A program made the translations under genes and the position numbers. From Blepharisma stoltei (taxonomy: Eukaryota; Ciliophora; Heterotrichea; Heterotrichida; Blepharismidae), in contig CAJZBQ010000023.1 of assembly GCA_914767885.1 (NCBI GenBank), forward strand, positions 437,501 to 501,500: a stretch of DNA of 64,000 nucleotides, written 5' to 3'. The notes under the pieces were generated by a model that ran no database searches, had not been told where the DNA came from, and saw nothing but the letters and a program-made list of their open reading frames with translations. Position 1 is the stretch's first letter. Every line of letters starts with the position of its first letter. This document shows positions 10,393 to 20,815 of this stretch, one piece after another.

Positions 10393-11098
10393 ATGAAAAA
10401 AGGTAATCTTCCTCACCACCTCCAAGAAGCCAGTTCCTGCTAAAGCTCCCCTTAAGTCTACAGCTCAAAAAGAGCCTCCTGCCAAGTCTGCAGGAAAACC
10501 CTGCAAGCCCATCTCCACAAGATCCAAAACCAGCCAAAAAAGCAGGGCCACCTTCCATCACAGACAACATTGGAAATCTATTTGGATCCTGTTGTAGCCA
10601 GGCTCATATAGAAATTGATTACGCCTCTGCGATGATTTACGAATAAATCCGATGACTGACGTTGAACTTCTCGTATTTGTTTGGAAATGCCAAATCAAGC
10701 AATCAGGAACGATAACTGCTGTAAGAGCTGATTCGTTGAGTTATTTAAAGACTAGGCTTAATGCACTGAGAGATTTCGGGAGAGACACATTTCAGAATGA
10801 TTTCAGAAATTTTTTTAGGCTTGTCTTTGATTTAACAAAAGAGCCAGGCGCTAGAAATATTGATGCAAATGATGTGATTTGGTTTTTAAATTTATTATTA
10901 ACTCCTCACTTCAGGTGAATGCCAAGATTTATTGAATTTTTAGGAACAAAACAGCAGAAGTTTCTGAATTTAGATCAATGGATGGGAATTCTTGAATTTT
11001 GAAAGAAAAACCCAAACAGCTTTGATAACTACAACCCTGAAGACCCTTGGCCAGTTCTAATCGACGAGTTTGTGACTTGGACCCGACAAAAGCCTTAA
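10393..11098 (+). CDS. DCN1: DCN1-like cullin neddylation factor, upstream frame disrupted
   Basis: From about 10625 the reading CDDLRINPMTDVELLVFVWK through DPWPVLIDEFVTW to TAA 11096-11098 matches the DCN1 PONY domain, including the final WPVLIDEFV segment that contacts cullin. Three Trp codons are TGA. Upstream, a Pro/Lys-rich stretch and GNLFGSCCSQAHIEIDYA look like the DCN1 N-terminus, but they lie in different frames. I count two or three one-base shifts between 10400 and 10640 and found no 15-17 nt introns that resolve them. Either this is a decaying copy, or the assembly has indels, or there are unusual introns. DCN1 proteins promote NEDD8 transfer to cullins. Confidence 0.75.
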
Positions 11099-11166
11099 TT
11101 TTATTTTATTTCTTTGGAGTAGTTGCTAAAAGTAATTATAAGAGCATGAATAAAAGCTAAATCAGC

Positions 11167-11343
11167 ATGTCTACTAATGAAGCGATTGAAGTAATATGCA
11201 TCAAGGTAGAATCATTAGTTCTTAACTGACTCTGACAAAAATTATACACTTTTGCAAAGAATAGGGAAATTATCAAGGCACAGTTTACAAAAAAACTGTA
11301 TTTTGAAAAATATTCGTCTGTATACTCACGAGCAAGGAACTAA
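11167..11343 (+). CDS. Small ORF of 58 codons with TGA-Trp
   Basis: ATG at 11167 opens a 58-residue frame ending in TAA at 11341-11343, provided two TGA codons (LNWLWQKLYTF) are Trp. It is basic and aromatic-rich near the middle. It lies between the DCN1-like gene and a pseudogene fragment, and I recognise no family. It could be a short real gene, the remains of one, or chance. Confidence 0.35.
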
Positions 11344-11739
11344 ATAGAGCCTCAGCATTCTTCAGCTAATGAATGAATTTTAGGAGGTTCTTGAATTTTT
11401 ACTGAGCTTTTTAAAAAGATAGGATTTTGGAAAGGCGGTACTGAGAATTTCTTTTCAGATTTATTTGCACTTATAAGAAGCCTTAGTGCTGAAAACTCAA
11501 TATAAGATATATCTGGAGCATATTTATCTGAAAAACAAAACTTTTGATAAGCTTCGGAAAGGGTCCTTTGATCAATATTGCAAATTCGTTTGAGCAAGCT
11601 ATCATTTTCCATTTTGGTAAATTTTACTTATTATGCTATTAATTAAATATTATAAAAATATCTGATGACTACTAAAAGAAATTTATTTTTCTCATTATAA
11701 TATGTTTTAGTATCTTATAATATTGCCCACGATTCTCCT
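11344..11739 (-). pseudogene. Duplicated 5' fragment of the AAA ATPase gene
   Basis: The minus-strand reading starting at 11612 ([20 protein letters not shown]) matches the first 85 residues of the ATPase whose start is at 8986, and about 110 bp upstream of its start matches too. It then runs into unrelated sequence and stops at 11352-11354. It lacks the IES present in the parent gene. The duplication ends at the IES beginning at 11740. It probably makes no function of its own. Confidence 0.8.
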
Positions 11740-12040
11740 TACTCCCTTCTCCATGAAGGAAAAAATCATCATTGAAAAATCATAATTTTTTGATCAAAAA
11801 CTCACCTTCCATAAGCGAACAAAAAATGTTTTAATAAATGAAACAATATTTTGATATATAAGTGATAACTATTATAATGAATCTCAATGTAATTCTTTTT
11901 AATTTTAAACAACTTGCATTTTAAAACATAAATTTTAAAAATTAAATTATTTCTATTTATTTTTAAAACCTTAAACAACTTTTATAAAATTAGCCTCCTT
12001 CTGTGAGCAAACAAGAAATTTACTCACTGAGGGGGGGAGT
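11740..12040. mobile_element. TA-bounded IES, family A (301 bp)
   Basis: The left end TACTCCCTTCTCCATGAAGG and the right end CTCACTGAGGGGGGGAGT then TA (12041-12042) are inverted family A ends. The interior carries the common family A motif near ATATAAGTGATAACTATTATAATG. It lies between the AAA fragment and the kinase gene, so excision cannot be tested by frame. Confidence 0.8.
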
Positions 12041-12087
12041 TAGTATTCTTCTCTTTGTGGAGAATAGTAATAAACGACTATAAAGAA

Positions 12088-14082
12088 ATGGAAATAAAGT
12101 CAAGGAGAAAAGTGATAGATTTCCATAATCGAAATTTAATTGTGCCACCAGAGAGTCTCACAAAAAATCCAAACTCAATAAATCCAATGTAAGCTAAACT
12201 TACTCCCCCTCCGTGAGCGAACAAAATAATTTTGTTCGCTAAATAGAGGGGATTAATTAATTTGTTTTTCTAAAATATTTTTTTGGAAATTAAAATTGGA
12301 AAGCAAATATTTAATTAATTTGTAAAATTTATGTTTTATAATGCTATTGTTTAAAATTAAACAATTAGCTAGAGATTTCATTATACTAATTATCATTTAT
12401 ATATCAAAATCTTTTTTAATTAAAAAAAATTTTTTTTATCATGGAGGTTGGATTTTTGGGCAAAAAATAGTTTTTTTTCCAATGGTTTTGCTCGCTCATG
12501 AAGGGGGAGTTAGTATAATATTTCGCAATCAAGTGGCTTATCCCAGGCTTTCTACCCAAGACAACCATTTGACAGAGCGTGCAAGTTATATCCCCAATTC
12601 TCCTATGAGCTCCCTAATAGTCCCTGACTTCGATACAGGCATCAACTCTTATAATGGTTCAAAATCAGTAGCTAATTCTCGTGAATCATCTCCAACTGGG
12701 AAAAGAAATCTCTCATCTCGACTTGCAGATATAAAACAATGCGCAAGATCCAGCAGTGGCAAAAACATCGGATTAGATGAAATAAAATCAAAAACCTTTG
12801 ATCCTTCTCGCAGAAAGAGAATAATCATAAAATCCCAAAGGACTCCTCAAAGTTCTTCCACCCAAGACAGATCTTTTGGCTTCCAAAATGAGAGCTCTAA
12901 AAGCTTAAGCCTAACTCCCCTCCCCACTTTAAATTGGAAAAAAAAATCCTGTTTCAATTTAAAGGGATTAATTATACAATTTTCAAAGCTAAAATTTTCT
13001 AATATTTTTTCTAATTTTAAAGGGGGAGGGGAGTAAATAAAACTCCTAACTCAAGCACAGAAAATGAGACAGAAGAGCAAAATTCCAAAGAAAAAATTAA
13101 AACAATTTTCAATTCTCATGCGTTTAATATTCAGCCACATCTACAAATGCATGCGGAAGATGATGATAAAGAAGAAAAAAAGCCTGAGAAAGAAGATCGA
13201 AAGATTATTTTGAAAAATAACGAATTCACGTTTAAGCTAATTACTGAAGATCCCATAAAATCTGGAATAAATGGAGAACTAAGAAGGTGGAAAGCCGGGG
13301 AAACCTTAGGCCATGGGAGCTTTGGAGAAGTCATTAAAGCTTTTGACGTGGAATCTGGGCAAATTTTCGCAGTCAAAAGACTCTTTTTTAATCGTGAAAA
13401 TCCAGCAAAGACACAGTTCATTGATACATTAAATCGAGAAATAAATGTCCTTAAGAATCTTTCACACAAAAATATTGTGAAATATCTAGGGAGTGAAATC
13501 ATTAAAGATAATTTCTGTATTTATTTAGAATACCTCCCTGGAGGAAGCATTGCAAAGCTGCTTTATAATCTTGGGCCACTTCCAGAAGTTACAGTAAGAG
13601 CATATACACGTCAAATATTGAAAGGTCTAAAATATTTACATGCGAATGGTGTAGTGCATAGAGATATCAAAGGAGCAAATATTTTGTTAGATAGCGAAGG
13701 TAGGGTAAAATTGAGCGATTTTGGGTGTTCGAGAAAGTATGAATCAACTGAAGCAGAATCTGGGCTACTTATGTCTATGAGAGGAAGCTTGCCATGGATG
13801 GCTCCTGAAGTAGTGAAACAGTGCGGCCATGGAAGAATGGCTGATATTTGGAGCCTTGGGTGTGTTGTCTTAGAAATGCTAACTGCAAAAGCACCTTGGC
13901 CTGATATGGATAATTATTTTGCAACTATGATGAAAATTGCAAGGACTGATGAAATTCCGGAAATTCCTAACAATATTTCAGAGTATGGACGTGAGTTCAT
14001 ACTTATTTGCTTACAAAGAGACCCAGATAATAGAAAATCAGCAGAAGAATTGCTAAAACACCCATTTATACTGAATTATTAA
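12088..14082 (+). CDS. MAPKKK-like serine/threonine protein kinase (STE11/MEKK/ANP type)
   Basis: After removing two IESs (12201-12510, 12912-13033) and a 15-nt intron the gene is 515 residues from ATG 12088. A Ser-rich disordered region of about 200 residues precedes an acidic stretch (HAEDDDKEEKKPEKED) and the kinase domain. Visible motifs are the glycine loop GHGSFGEV, the VAIK-type lysine in FAVKRLF, the catalytic loop HRDIKGANILL, the DFG motif DFGCSRK, and GSLPWMAPEVV in the activation segment. The KGAN loop and the WMAPEV sequence point to the MAPKKK group. Expected role: top kinase of a MAPK cascade in the cytoplasm. Both IESs must be removed for a full-length protein. Confidence 0.92.
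12189..12513 (+). other. 15-nt intron split by an IES
   Basis: Positions 12189-12200 plus 12511-12513 form GTAAGCTAAACTTAG, a 15-nt intron. The IES 12201-12510 sits between GTAAGCTAAACT and TAG, using the TA of the 3' splice site as its boundary. Splicing after excision joins NSINP to IIIFRNQVAYP in frame. Confidence 0.85.
12201..12510. mobile_element. TA-bounded IES, family A (310 bp), inside an intron
   Basis: The left end TACTCCCCCTCCGTGAGCG and the right end GCTCATGAAGGGGGAGT then TA (12511-12512) are inverted. An inner GAGCGAACA..TGTTCGCT hairpin follows the left end. See the intron entry for its position. Confidence 0.9.
12912..13033. mobile_element. TA-bounded IES, family B (122 bp)
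   Basis: The left end TAACTCCCCTCCCCACTTTA and the right end TTTTAAAGGGGGAGGGGAG then TA (13034-13035) are inverted. Excision joins SKSLSL to NKTPNSSTENE in frame ahead of the kinase domain. It is the shortest clear family B copy here. Confidence 0.9.
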
Positions 14083-14103
14083 TATAAATAATTAATACAC
14101 AGT

Positions 14104-14706
14104 ATATAAAAAATATGGCCGGTGATTAGAGGCCCGTTCTCACAGTGGCGGCGTCCTTATTTATATCCGGATTTATTTTTGGTGCAAAGAGCTGCCCAAG
14201 GGTTGGGCTAGCCTCGAAGCGAGAGGTCCAGCAATATTTGCGCTTACTAGTGGCCTGGCTCGAGAGGCAGTTTTTGGCATCTTTTTGCAGCAGCGACTAG
14301 GCCCAGAGCGAGTGCTGATAGAGGCAGGGGTTTACCAGCCTAAGCTGATTGTGGCCTATCCCGAATCTTCAAAAGCACATTGAGTTTTTTCCTCGGGGAT
14401 AATCCTGAGAAAAAGGAAGACAGGCTAGACGAAGATCTCAGGGCTGGTCTCTCCAGTCTAATCGATCCCTCAATGGTGATCAGGCCTAAGTTACTTAGAG
14501 TTGGCATTTTTTGAGACTTGGATTGGAAATGGAGTTTCCTGACAAAATCTTGATTTTTCCAGATCAGGAGGAAAATGCTTATAAATAGAAACCGGAGTTT
14601 CGACCTGGGCTCAAGCTTTCTCGAGGGAGCCCACCCTGCAAGCTTCGCCTGCGATATGCTCAATACTTCAGGAAGTGGGGACTATAAATACCCCCTTAAT
14701 CTAATC
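14104..14706 (+). mobile_element. Retroposon-like element (E2), 603 bp, intergenic
   Basis: A perfect 15-bp duplication, TAATTAATACACAGT, flanks it (14089-14103 and 14707-14721). It starts with an A-rich stretch then ATGGCCGG, is GC-rich, and ends in CTTAATCTAATC next to the right duplication. It has the same 5' and 3' architecture as the other elements but a different body. No coding capacity is evident. Confidence 0.85.
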
Positions 14707-14844
14707 TAATTAATACACAGTGATATGATTTAATCACCTATTCTATAATTGTTATTACCAGCAAGCCTATTAAATGCTAAAACAAGCATCGCAAGTTCAA
14801 ATATTATTATAAAATATTTTGACACCCCTATTTTAAATTTAATT

Positions 14845-15201
14845 ATGGAAAGTATCGACCTTGTTGCGATGACTAAAGAACTTGAAAGACTAAGAAAAGA
14901 ACTCAAAGAAAAAAAAGAATTTATTCATGAACTAACTCTAACAAACAAAAAACTGATCACAGATTGTAAATTATTAAAACTCACCCTCCGTGCTGCCACT
15001 AAAGGCGAAACACAACTACTTCTTTACAAGTCTGAAACAACAAAAATCGAAGAATCAGGCCCTTCTAAAGAGCCTTTACCTCAACCTCCTTCATTTAATT
15101 TGCAGAGTATAATCTGCATCACAATCTCAATATTCTTTTTGGGTATCCTTATAAGTATCGGAAGTATGTTTCTGATTGTATCCCTCAACAAAGTTTATTA
15201 A
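14845..15201 (+). CDS. Small tail-anchored coiled-coil prot
   Basis: 118 residues from ATG 14845 (MESIDLVAMTKELERL); an upstream in-frame ATG at 14749 is less likely because the region between is AT-rich and follows the retroposon closely. Residues about 8-60 form a heptad-rich coiled coil. The last 35 residues contain a strongly hydrophobic segment (SIICITISIFFLGILISIG) followed by a short tail, as in tail-anchored membrane proteins. The family is unknown. Confidence 0.65.
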   Translation: MESIDLVAMTKELERLRKELKEKKEFIHELTLTNKKLITDCKLLKLTLRAATKGETQLLLYKSETTKIEESGPSKEPLPQPPSFNLQSIICITISIFFLGILISIGSMFLIVSLNKVY

Positions 15202-15286
15202 TTTAATTGGTAATTTTCCTCAAAAATAATTATTTATCTTAAGAGCTAAATTAAAAACCTTTAAAATTGTTACCACTGCATATTTC

Positions 15287-17141
15287 TTACTGCTTTTCAG
15301 TTAGTTCTGGATACTTTTTAGCTAATTTTGAATAAATTCTTTTCCCGAACTGGCTTCTTCTTAGGTCGTCCATAAGTGGCTTGATTTCTTTTATCATTCT
15401 TTCTAACAGTGCTGGGGCAGCTAAGCTTAATGCTCTTTGGACAACTAACTATTTTTTACCATAATTTGCGTATTGATCTGGCAGCATTCTCGCCAAATTC
15501 TTCGGCTGGCCTATTTCTTGAATCATTGCTTGCTGCACTTCGCTTCTGTTCTGTTGTAAACATTTTTCGATGACATTTGATGAAAATTTCTGTGTGGAAA
15601 GTTCCTGCATGCTTTGAATGAAGATAAAAGCAAGTCGTGCGTTGATATTAGGGGAATTTAAGTCAATTACGTACTGGACAACATAATTTCCAAAGGCATC
15701 TTTTACTAATTCTACAGCGTTAATCACAATGTAATCAACTAGAAGCTCAAGCTGCTTACTCCGCCTCCGTGGGCAAACAAAACCATTGGGTAATCCTTAC
15801 TTTTTAGCCAAAAACCCAATCTCGATGAGTGAATGAAAGCATTATGAAAAAAATATTTTGATATATAAGTGGTTTTATTATAATGAAATTTCTAGCTAAT
15901 TCTATTGAATTTTAACTATTTGCATTTTAAACACAAATTAAATTAACATTTGCTTTCCATTTTTTGCAAATCAAATTGGAAATGTTTTTAAAACAAAAAT
16001 TACCCTCCCCTCTCAAGAGAACAAATTTTTTTTTCCACTGAGGGAGGATTAGGAGTTGCTGCATCAATACATCGTTGGAGTACACAGCATCCATGACGAT
16101 GTGTTGCAATCTCTATTACATGCTGGCTAGAAATTTCATATATAAATTGATTATAAGTAGCTCCTAAAGCATTTAAGCATTTTTGGATAACGTGATTTCC
16201 ATTGAGGTCCTTTATTAATGTAATTACATGGTTTCTTATTGCACTTATAACAGAGGGAATATGCTGTTCATATTTTGCTATAACTTCAATTAATTTTTGG
16301 ATGGCTCGGGTTCCGTGCTGGTTAAGTGAAATTTGTGTGATGCTTGGAGTTACTTGTGACAAAATCGATTCAAGAATAGGCTCATCACATACTTCCAGAA
16401 GCTTTTGAACTAAATAATTTCCAAATGGATCAATCATTAAATTTCCAATCTGGAGCATAATTTGATCATAAATTGCTTGGATCGTGAATGGATTTCGCTC
16501 TTCTAATTTTTTTTGAAGGAGACGACATCCTACTTGGTCTCTTGCCATTTCAAGGGCTTGGGTATAGACATGCTGAGGAGTAAATTGAGAATAGCCAAAG
16601 AATTCGCCCTGATCGTAGGTAGGCTCGAATTCAGGAATTGTAGGAGGAGCTGAAGCTGGAGTGGAAAATCCAGGTGGCCCAGTGTATGGGATATTGCTGG
16701 TGGAGTTATTTTGGGAAGGCTGGTCCTCTTCTTTGATGCATGTATCTACCATGTTATTCACTAACTTTTCGTTTAAAAAATATATTTTGTTTTAAAATAA
16801 TTAATTAAAATAAATAAAATATAGAGGTCTTGCAGTAAGAAACTTGTTGTCCTCGATCTAGGCTGCCCTTCTTCATTGTCTGAAATCGTTGAAAGCTTTC
16901 TGAATTGGGTTTGAGAAAGTGGCTCTTGAAGAGGTGGAGGCATGCTTAACTTTTCTTTGTAACATTCATAAAACTCTTCATACATTTGGTCATTTCGAAT
17001 ATCTGAGAAAGCAACCGTATAATCTGAAGCCACAGGAAACGCAAATAGCATATTTTCATCCAACATTGGTGGGGCAGAGGTAGATCTCGATGGGGTTTGG
17101 TCTCCTAACCCTTGAAATTGATGGTAAAAGGGAGATGCCAT
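15287..17141 (-). CDS. Pumilio/PUF-family RNA-binding protein
   Basis: 493 residues once IESs 15757-16049 and 16755-16819 and a 15-nt intron (15445-15459) are removed. The N-terminal 150 residues are disordered. Then come Puf repeats with the usual helix pattern, including DPFGNYLVQKLLE, NQHGTRAIQKLIE, DLNGNHVIQKCL, HRHGCCVLQRCID, DAFGNYVVQYVI and SSNVIEKCL. These are the triads (N/S/H..xx..Q/E) that read RNA bases. The last repeat follows the intron (QYANYVVQRAL). PUF proteins bind 3' UTRs and repress or localise mRNAs. Confidence 0.93.
15445..15459 (-). other. Intron, 15 nt
   Basis: On the minus strand GTAAAAAATAGTTAG. Splicing converts a premature stop into QYANYVVQRALSLAAPAL, the last Puf repeat. 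Confidence 0.9.
15757..16049. mobile_element. TA-bounded IES, family A (293 bp)
   Basis: The left end TACTCCGCCTCCGTGGGC and the right end CCACTGAGGGAGGAT then TA (16050-16051) are inverted. Excision restores the Puf linker CIDAATPKQLELLVDYIV in frame, an excellent match to the family. Confidence 0.92.
16755..16819. mobile_element. Very short TA-bounded IES (65 bp)
   Basis: TA at 16755-16756 and 16820-16821. It is AT-rich with no recognisable MITE ends. Of the nearby TA pairs I tested, this one keeps the frame and gives SFLLQDLYNMVDTCIKEED. Confidence 0.75.
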
Positions 17142-18415
17142 CGAATTATTTTAATAAAACATAAATAACTGATTTCAAATTTGTGAAAATCATAGCAGAG
17201 AAATTAAACTGGAAATAAAATAATTTAAATGAGTATCATGAAAGATTTTTTAAGGTATCAGTCATGAGGCAAAATTAAAGAGACTTTTAATGTTCTTATG
17301 TAATAATTAAGATTTCACCATGCCTTTGCTGGTTTAAAAGAGTAAAATGCAATTGATCACGTAAATAATGCTTTGATATATCAACATGATGTTTATTATC
17401 CAGAATTATATTAGATTCAGAAATACTGGAAATATGCATTATAAATTATTAAAGAAGTTTACTAATTTTCTTAAAATGCATCAAAGATTGATTTTTAATT
17501 TTTAAAAGATCTATTTCCTGATAAAAAATCTCTATATATTTTGGTTCAGCCAATGACATATAAAAATGCTAACTCCCCCCCATCCTTGATCGAACGACTC
17601 GCCATCGTTCGATCAAGGATGGGGGTTAAAAAAAATTTTTTTGGGAAAACAATTTATATATAAAATAAAAAATATATTTTTTTTTTTACTTTTAAATAAG
17701 AGGGTTAAGTATTTAATAATTATTTTTACAGCAAAAAATTGAATTAATTTCATAAAATACCAATTTTTAATATTTTTTGATTTATTAGTTGCCCTTTTAA
17801 ACTGTATAAATTTTAACTTGTTCCTTATTGAATTAAATTTTTTTTTTTTAAATTTTAAAGAATCTCTATTTTATTAGATTATTGAGCTTTTAAGCCTAGG
17901 TTGATGACTAAATCACTTCGAATGGTTGATTCCGCAGCTTTCTGTCGTCTCAAAGCTCTGAAAACAACTTAATTAGGTGCATCTTCCCAAGCTTTTTAAT
18001 AACTAATATATTTTTATATATATATATAAAATTTGCATGATGTGAAAATCGTTCGATTAAGGATGGGGGTTAATTTCCCCAATTTTTAGGAATTTTTACA
18101 GTCAATCGTTCGATCAAGGATGGGGGGGGAGTAAGCATTTAAAAAAGGACATAATAATTAAAGACCTTGGATTGTCTGGGAAAAGAAAATAGGCTTTGCT
18201 GCTTAACTAATAAGCGGAAGATTGTTTTCACTTTATAGATCGAATATAAGATATAATAAATCAACTTATCTATTTTTTAACTTATCTGATAAATCTATAA
18301 TTTATAATAAAATGTTGAATAAAATGCTTATTATTTATCCAAAGTCATTACCTACTAAAATACGCATATTACTATAACTAAAATAATACCAATCTTTTAA
18401 TACTTTTATGAATTG
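17142..18415. other. Intergenic region with a family C element
   Basis: AT-rich. The only clear structure is the family C element at 17570-18131. 17142-17569 contains the presumed 5' region of the PUF gene, and 18132-18415 lies 3' of the next minus-strand gene. No coding sequence seen. Confidence 0.6.
17570..18131. mobile_element. IES-like element, MITE family C (562 bp)
   Basis: TA at both ends (17570-17571, 18132-18133). The left end CTCCCCCCCATCCTTGATCG and the right end CGATCAAGGATGGGGGGGGA are inverted. Just inside each end is an oppositely oriented second copy (GTTCGATCAAGGATGGGGGT near 17606-17628 and CGTTCGATTAAGGATGGGGG near 18049-18070), so each terminus is itself a palindrome or duplicated end. 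Confidence 0.8.
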
Positions 18416-18646
18416 TTAGCCATCACTCACAGACCCTAGATTGCCTGCTATACTTATAACAGTCTCATTATATCCCGCTTTTTCTACACTTTCATTAAAT
18501 CCCTCTTCAAAAGTACTCAATTTCTCTTTTTCCTCATTTTGCCATTTTAATTTTGGCTTCGTTGATTCATTTGGCTCTTGCTTCTTTTCTTCTTCCTCCT
18601 CTAATTCAGGACTTCTGTTTGCTATATTTCTAGGTAAAATTGCCAT
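18416..18646 (-). CDS. Small acidic hypothetical protein
   Basis: 76 residues from ATG 18646 (MAILPRNIANRSPELEEEEE) to TAA. It is rich in Glu and Lys, with no transmembrane segment or known motif. Just upstream at about 18668-18708 is a palindrome (AAGAGCGAGCAAAG..TTGTTCGCTCTT) that looks like the tip of a family A element. Confidence 0.5.
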   Translation of the reverse strand: MAILPRNIANRSPELEEEEEKKQEPNESTKPKLKWQNEEKEKLSTFEEGFNESVEKAGYNETVISIAGNLGSVSDG

Positions 18647-18667
18647 TTTTTCCCTACACACTTTTCT

Positions 18668-18708
18668 TTAAGAGCGAGCAAAGATTTTTTTGTTCGCTCT
18701 TAAGGGTT
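18668..18708. repeat. Solo inverted repeat resembling a family A terminus
   Basis: AAGAGCGAGCAAAGATTT pairs with TTTGTTCGCTCTT. It matches the GAGCGAACA/TGTTCGCTC inner hairpin of family A but lacks the CTCC/GGAG outer ends and TA, so it is probably a remnant. Confidence 0.6.
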
Positions 18709-18830
18709 TTAATTTATTCCATTTATAAAATTTAAGTTTAATAATTCAAATTGTCTAAAATTTAGTTAAAATACATAAAGCTCTCACTATAGAATTATTA
18801 ATTATGTAAAAATAATTTATGTAAAAAATA

Positions 18831-19790
18831 TTATATTAAAAATTGTTTACTTCCCTTAAAGTTATCGTTTTCTCCTAATTCTTCTCTTCCTGATTGCTCT
18901 TTTTGCATTGTGTTTTTTCTTAATGGCAAATTATGCTTATAAAACTCCTTTTCTGCTTGATTTCCAATATGCTCACAAGACTGGCTCCTTTCTTTAAATG
19001 ATTTTTGTGCTTCTGGCACTATAAATTTCGCTGGAGTGGTTTTCAATTTAAATTCCTGATCAAATTTGTGTATTTTTACAAGCTCAGCTTGAAGTTTTTC
19101 GTTATCTTTTGCTAGGGATTTATTGATATCTTCAAGATGATCTATTTGTTTTAGATATTTTACAATTTGTTTATCACTTTTTAATGATTCTTCTTGCAAT
19201 GCTTTCAGTGTGCATTTTAAAAAGTGGTTTTGTGACTTATAAGCGTCAATTTCTTCTTTTTTAGATGAATTTTCTACCTCAAGAGCCTTTATTTTTTCCA
19301 TTAACGAATTATTTTCATTATGAAGCTCAACATTTTCATTTATGATGCTACCGATTCGTAGCTTTATTTCTTCTCTTTCTTCTACAGCTTCTAAATACTT
19401 TTCCTGCAATTTTAATAAATCATTGCTATAACTTTGTATGAGATCTTCGTATTCTGCAAGTTTATCTTTTACATTGCAGTATTCGTTGTTAATTTGTGAT
19501 CAATCTTCTTGTAGAGATTCCTGGTCAAAAGAAATATTTATTTCACTTCTGACAAAAGACATTTCTTGCTGCTCTAAGTCATCGAATAAATAGTCGATTG
19601 GGCTGTCAACTCTTGGCACGAACTTTGGCAAGGCATCATCAATTTCATTGGTAAGCCTAATTCCAAGAACGTTCATTGGGATAAGATCTTTATTGATATT
19701 TACTTCTTTATGGACAACTTTTCTGCAGTTTTTCCTTTCTTTAAAGTCATTAATCACTATACTAATTTTATCAATAATTTCATGTGCCAT
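18831..19790 (-). CDS. Coiled-coil protein
   Basis: 319 residues in a single frame from ATG 19790 (MAHEIIDKISIVINDFKERK), with one TGA-Trp at about 19502 (LQEDWSQINNEY). About residues 95-225 are predicted coiled coil (ENVELHNENNSLMEKIKALE and following). The C-terminal 60 residues are Lys/Glu-rich and disordered. It is 58 bp from the next minus-strand gene upstream. The family is not recognised. Confidence 0.75.
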
Positions 19791-19848
19791 ATTAGAATAA
19801 GCTCTAAGTTATTTAATAATAAATGTGAGTTTTCAGAAGGGATCAGCT

Positions 19849-20604
19849 TTATCAATTTATATATAGTCTAAATAAAATCCTATTAACTAAAGCATATAAA
19901 TCTTGGACATGCCTTTCCATTCCTTTTTCAACAAACCCAGCTGCTTCATTTACAAAATATATTTTAAACTTCTTGAGCTCCAAAATATCATTTTTTATAG
20001 CTTGACTGTCCACATTATTCTCCTCCATGCTTAACACTGTTCTAATCACTCTTTTACACTTATGGATTTCTTTTTTTATTTCTTTTGGCATCTCAATAAT
20101 ATAATTTGCCGGAGGAAATACAACTCCTTTCTCCTTTAATGATAAATACATTTCTTCAAACCCAGTAGGATTTCCATCAACATCTTTGCCATATCTCTCA
20201 GCTCAGTTTTCTATGCATTGCAAGAATAAAATCAAAAATTCAGCTGAAGCAACTCTTTGCTCTTGGGATGTCGCCCCAAAAAGAAGCTGTCCTCGATAGA
20301 CTTCTGATGATTCTTTTTTAAACTCAGCAAGGTATATTAGCTTGCTGAGGAGTTTTTTATATAAATACACAATAAATGAAATGTTTTCAGTATTTGCGCA
20401 GGCTTGGATGATTTTTAAAGTATGAAGCTTAAAAGATGGTTTGTAATTTGGGGACTTGAGGATCCTTTTAAGACGTCTGACAAAGCTTCGACAAGCAGAT
20501 TTAGTGGAATTGGAAACAATTTCAGCGATATGGGTGATTTGGCTTTCTGTGGCTGGATTATTTAATGAGTTTCTGAGCAGTAAACTTAAGTCTTCTTGAT
20601 TCAT
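19849..20604 (-). CDS. VHS/ENTH-like helical domain protein
   Basis: 251 residues from ATG 20604. Residues about 20-130 read like a VHS-type superhelix: IVSNSTKSACRSFVRRLKR, KLHTLKIIQACANTENISF, and VASAEFLILFLQCIENWAER. The rest is helical, similar to the region after VHS in GGA/TOM1-like adaptors. TGA codes Trp at IENWAERYG, and the last sense codon before TAA is also TGA (LYINW). VHS proteins work in endosomal sorting; here that is inference from the helix pattern. Confidence 0.6.
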
Positions 20605-20815
20605 ATTGAAATTCTGTCTATTTTATGAATAAAAATTTATCAGCTAAAAAAATAAGTTACTTTATAATTACAATTTCTAATGAAACTGAACTTCTCGATA
20701 TTCTTCTCTATATCTATTATAATCTTCCAGAATTCTTCTATTTGCCGTTAGTGGTTAATGATTAATTATAAAAAAAGCCATAATCTTTCACTGATTATCG
20801 GCTAATAATAAAATA

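Noticed and set aside
12341-12510. N-terminal hydrophobic extension before the kinase Ser-rich region
   Set aside because: It is translation of a family A IES. The real coding start is at 12088 and joins through a 15-nt intron.
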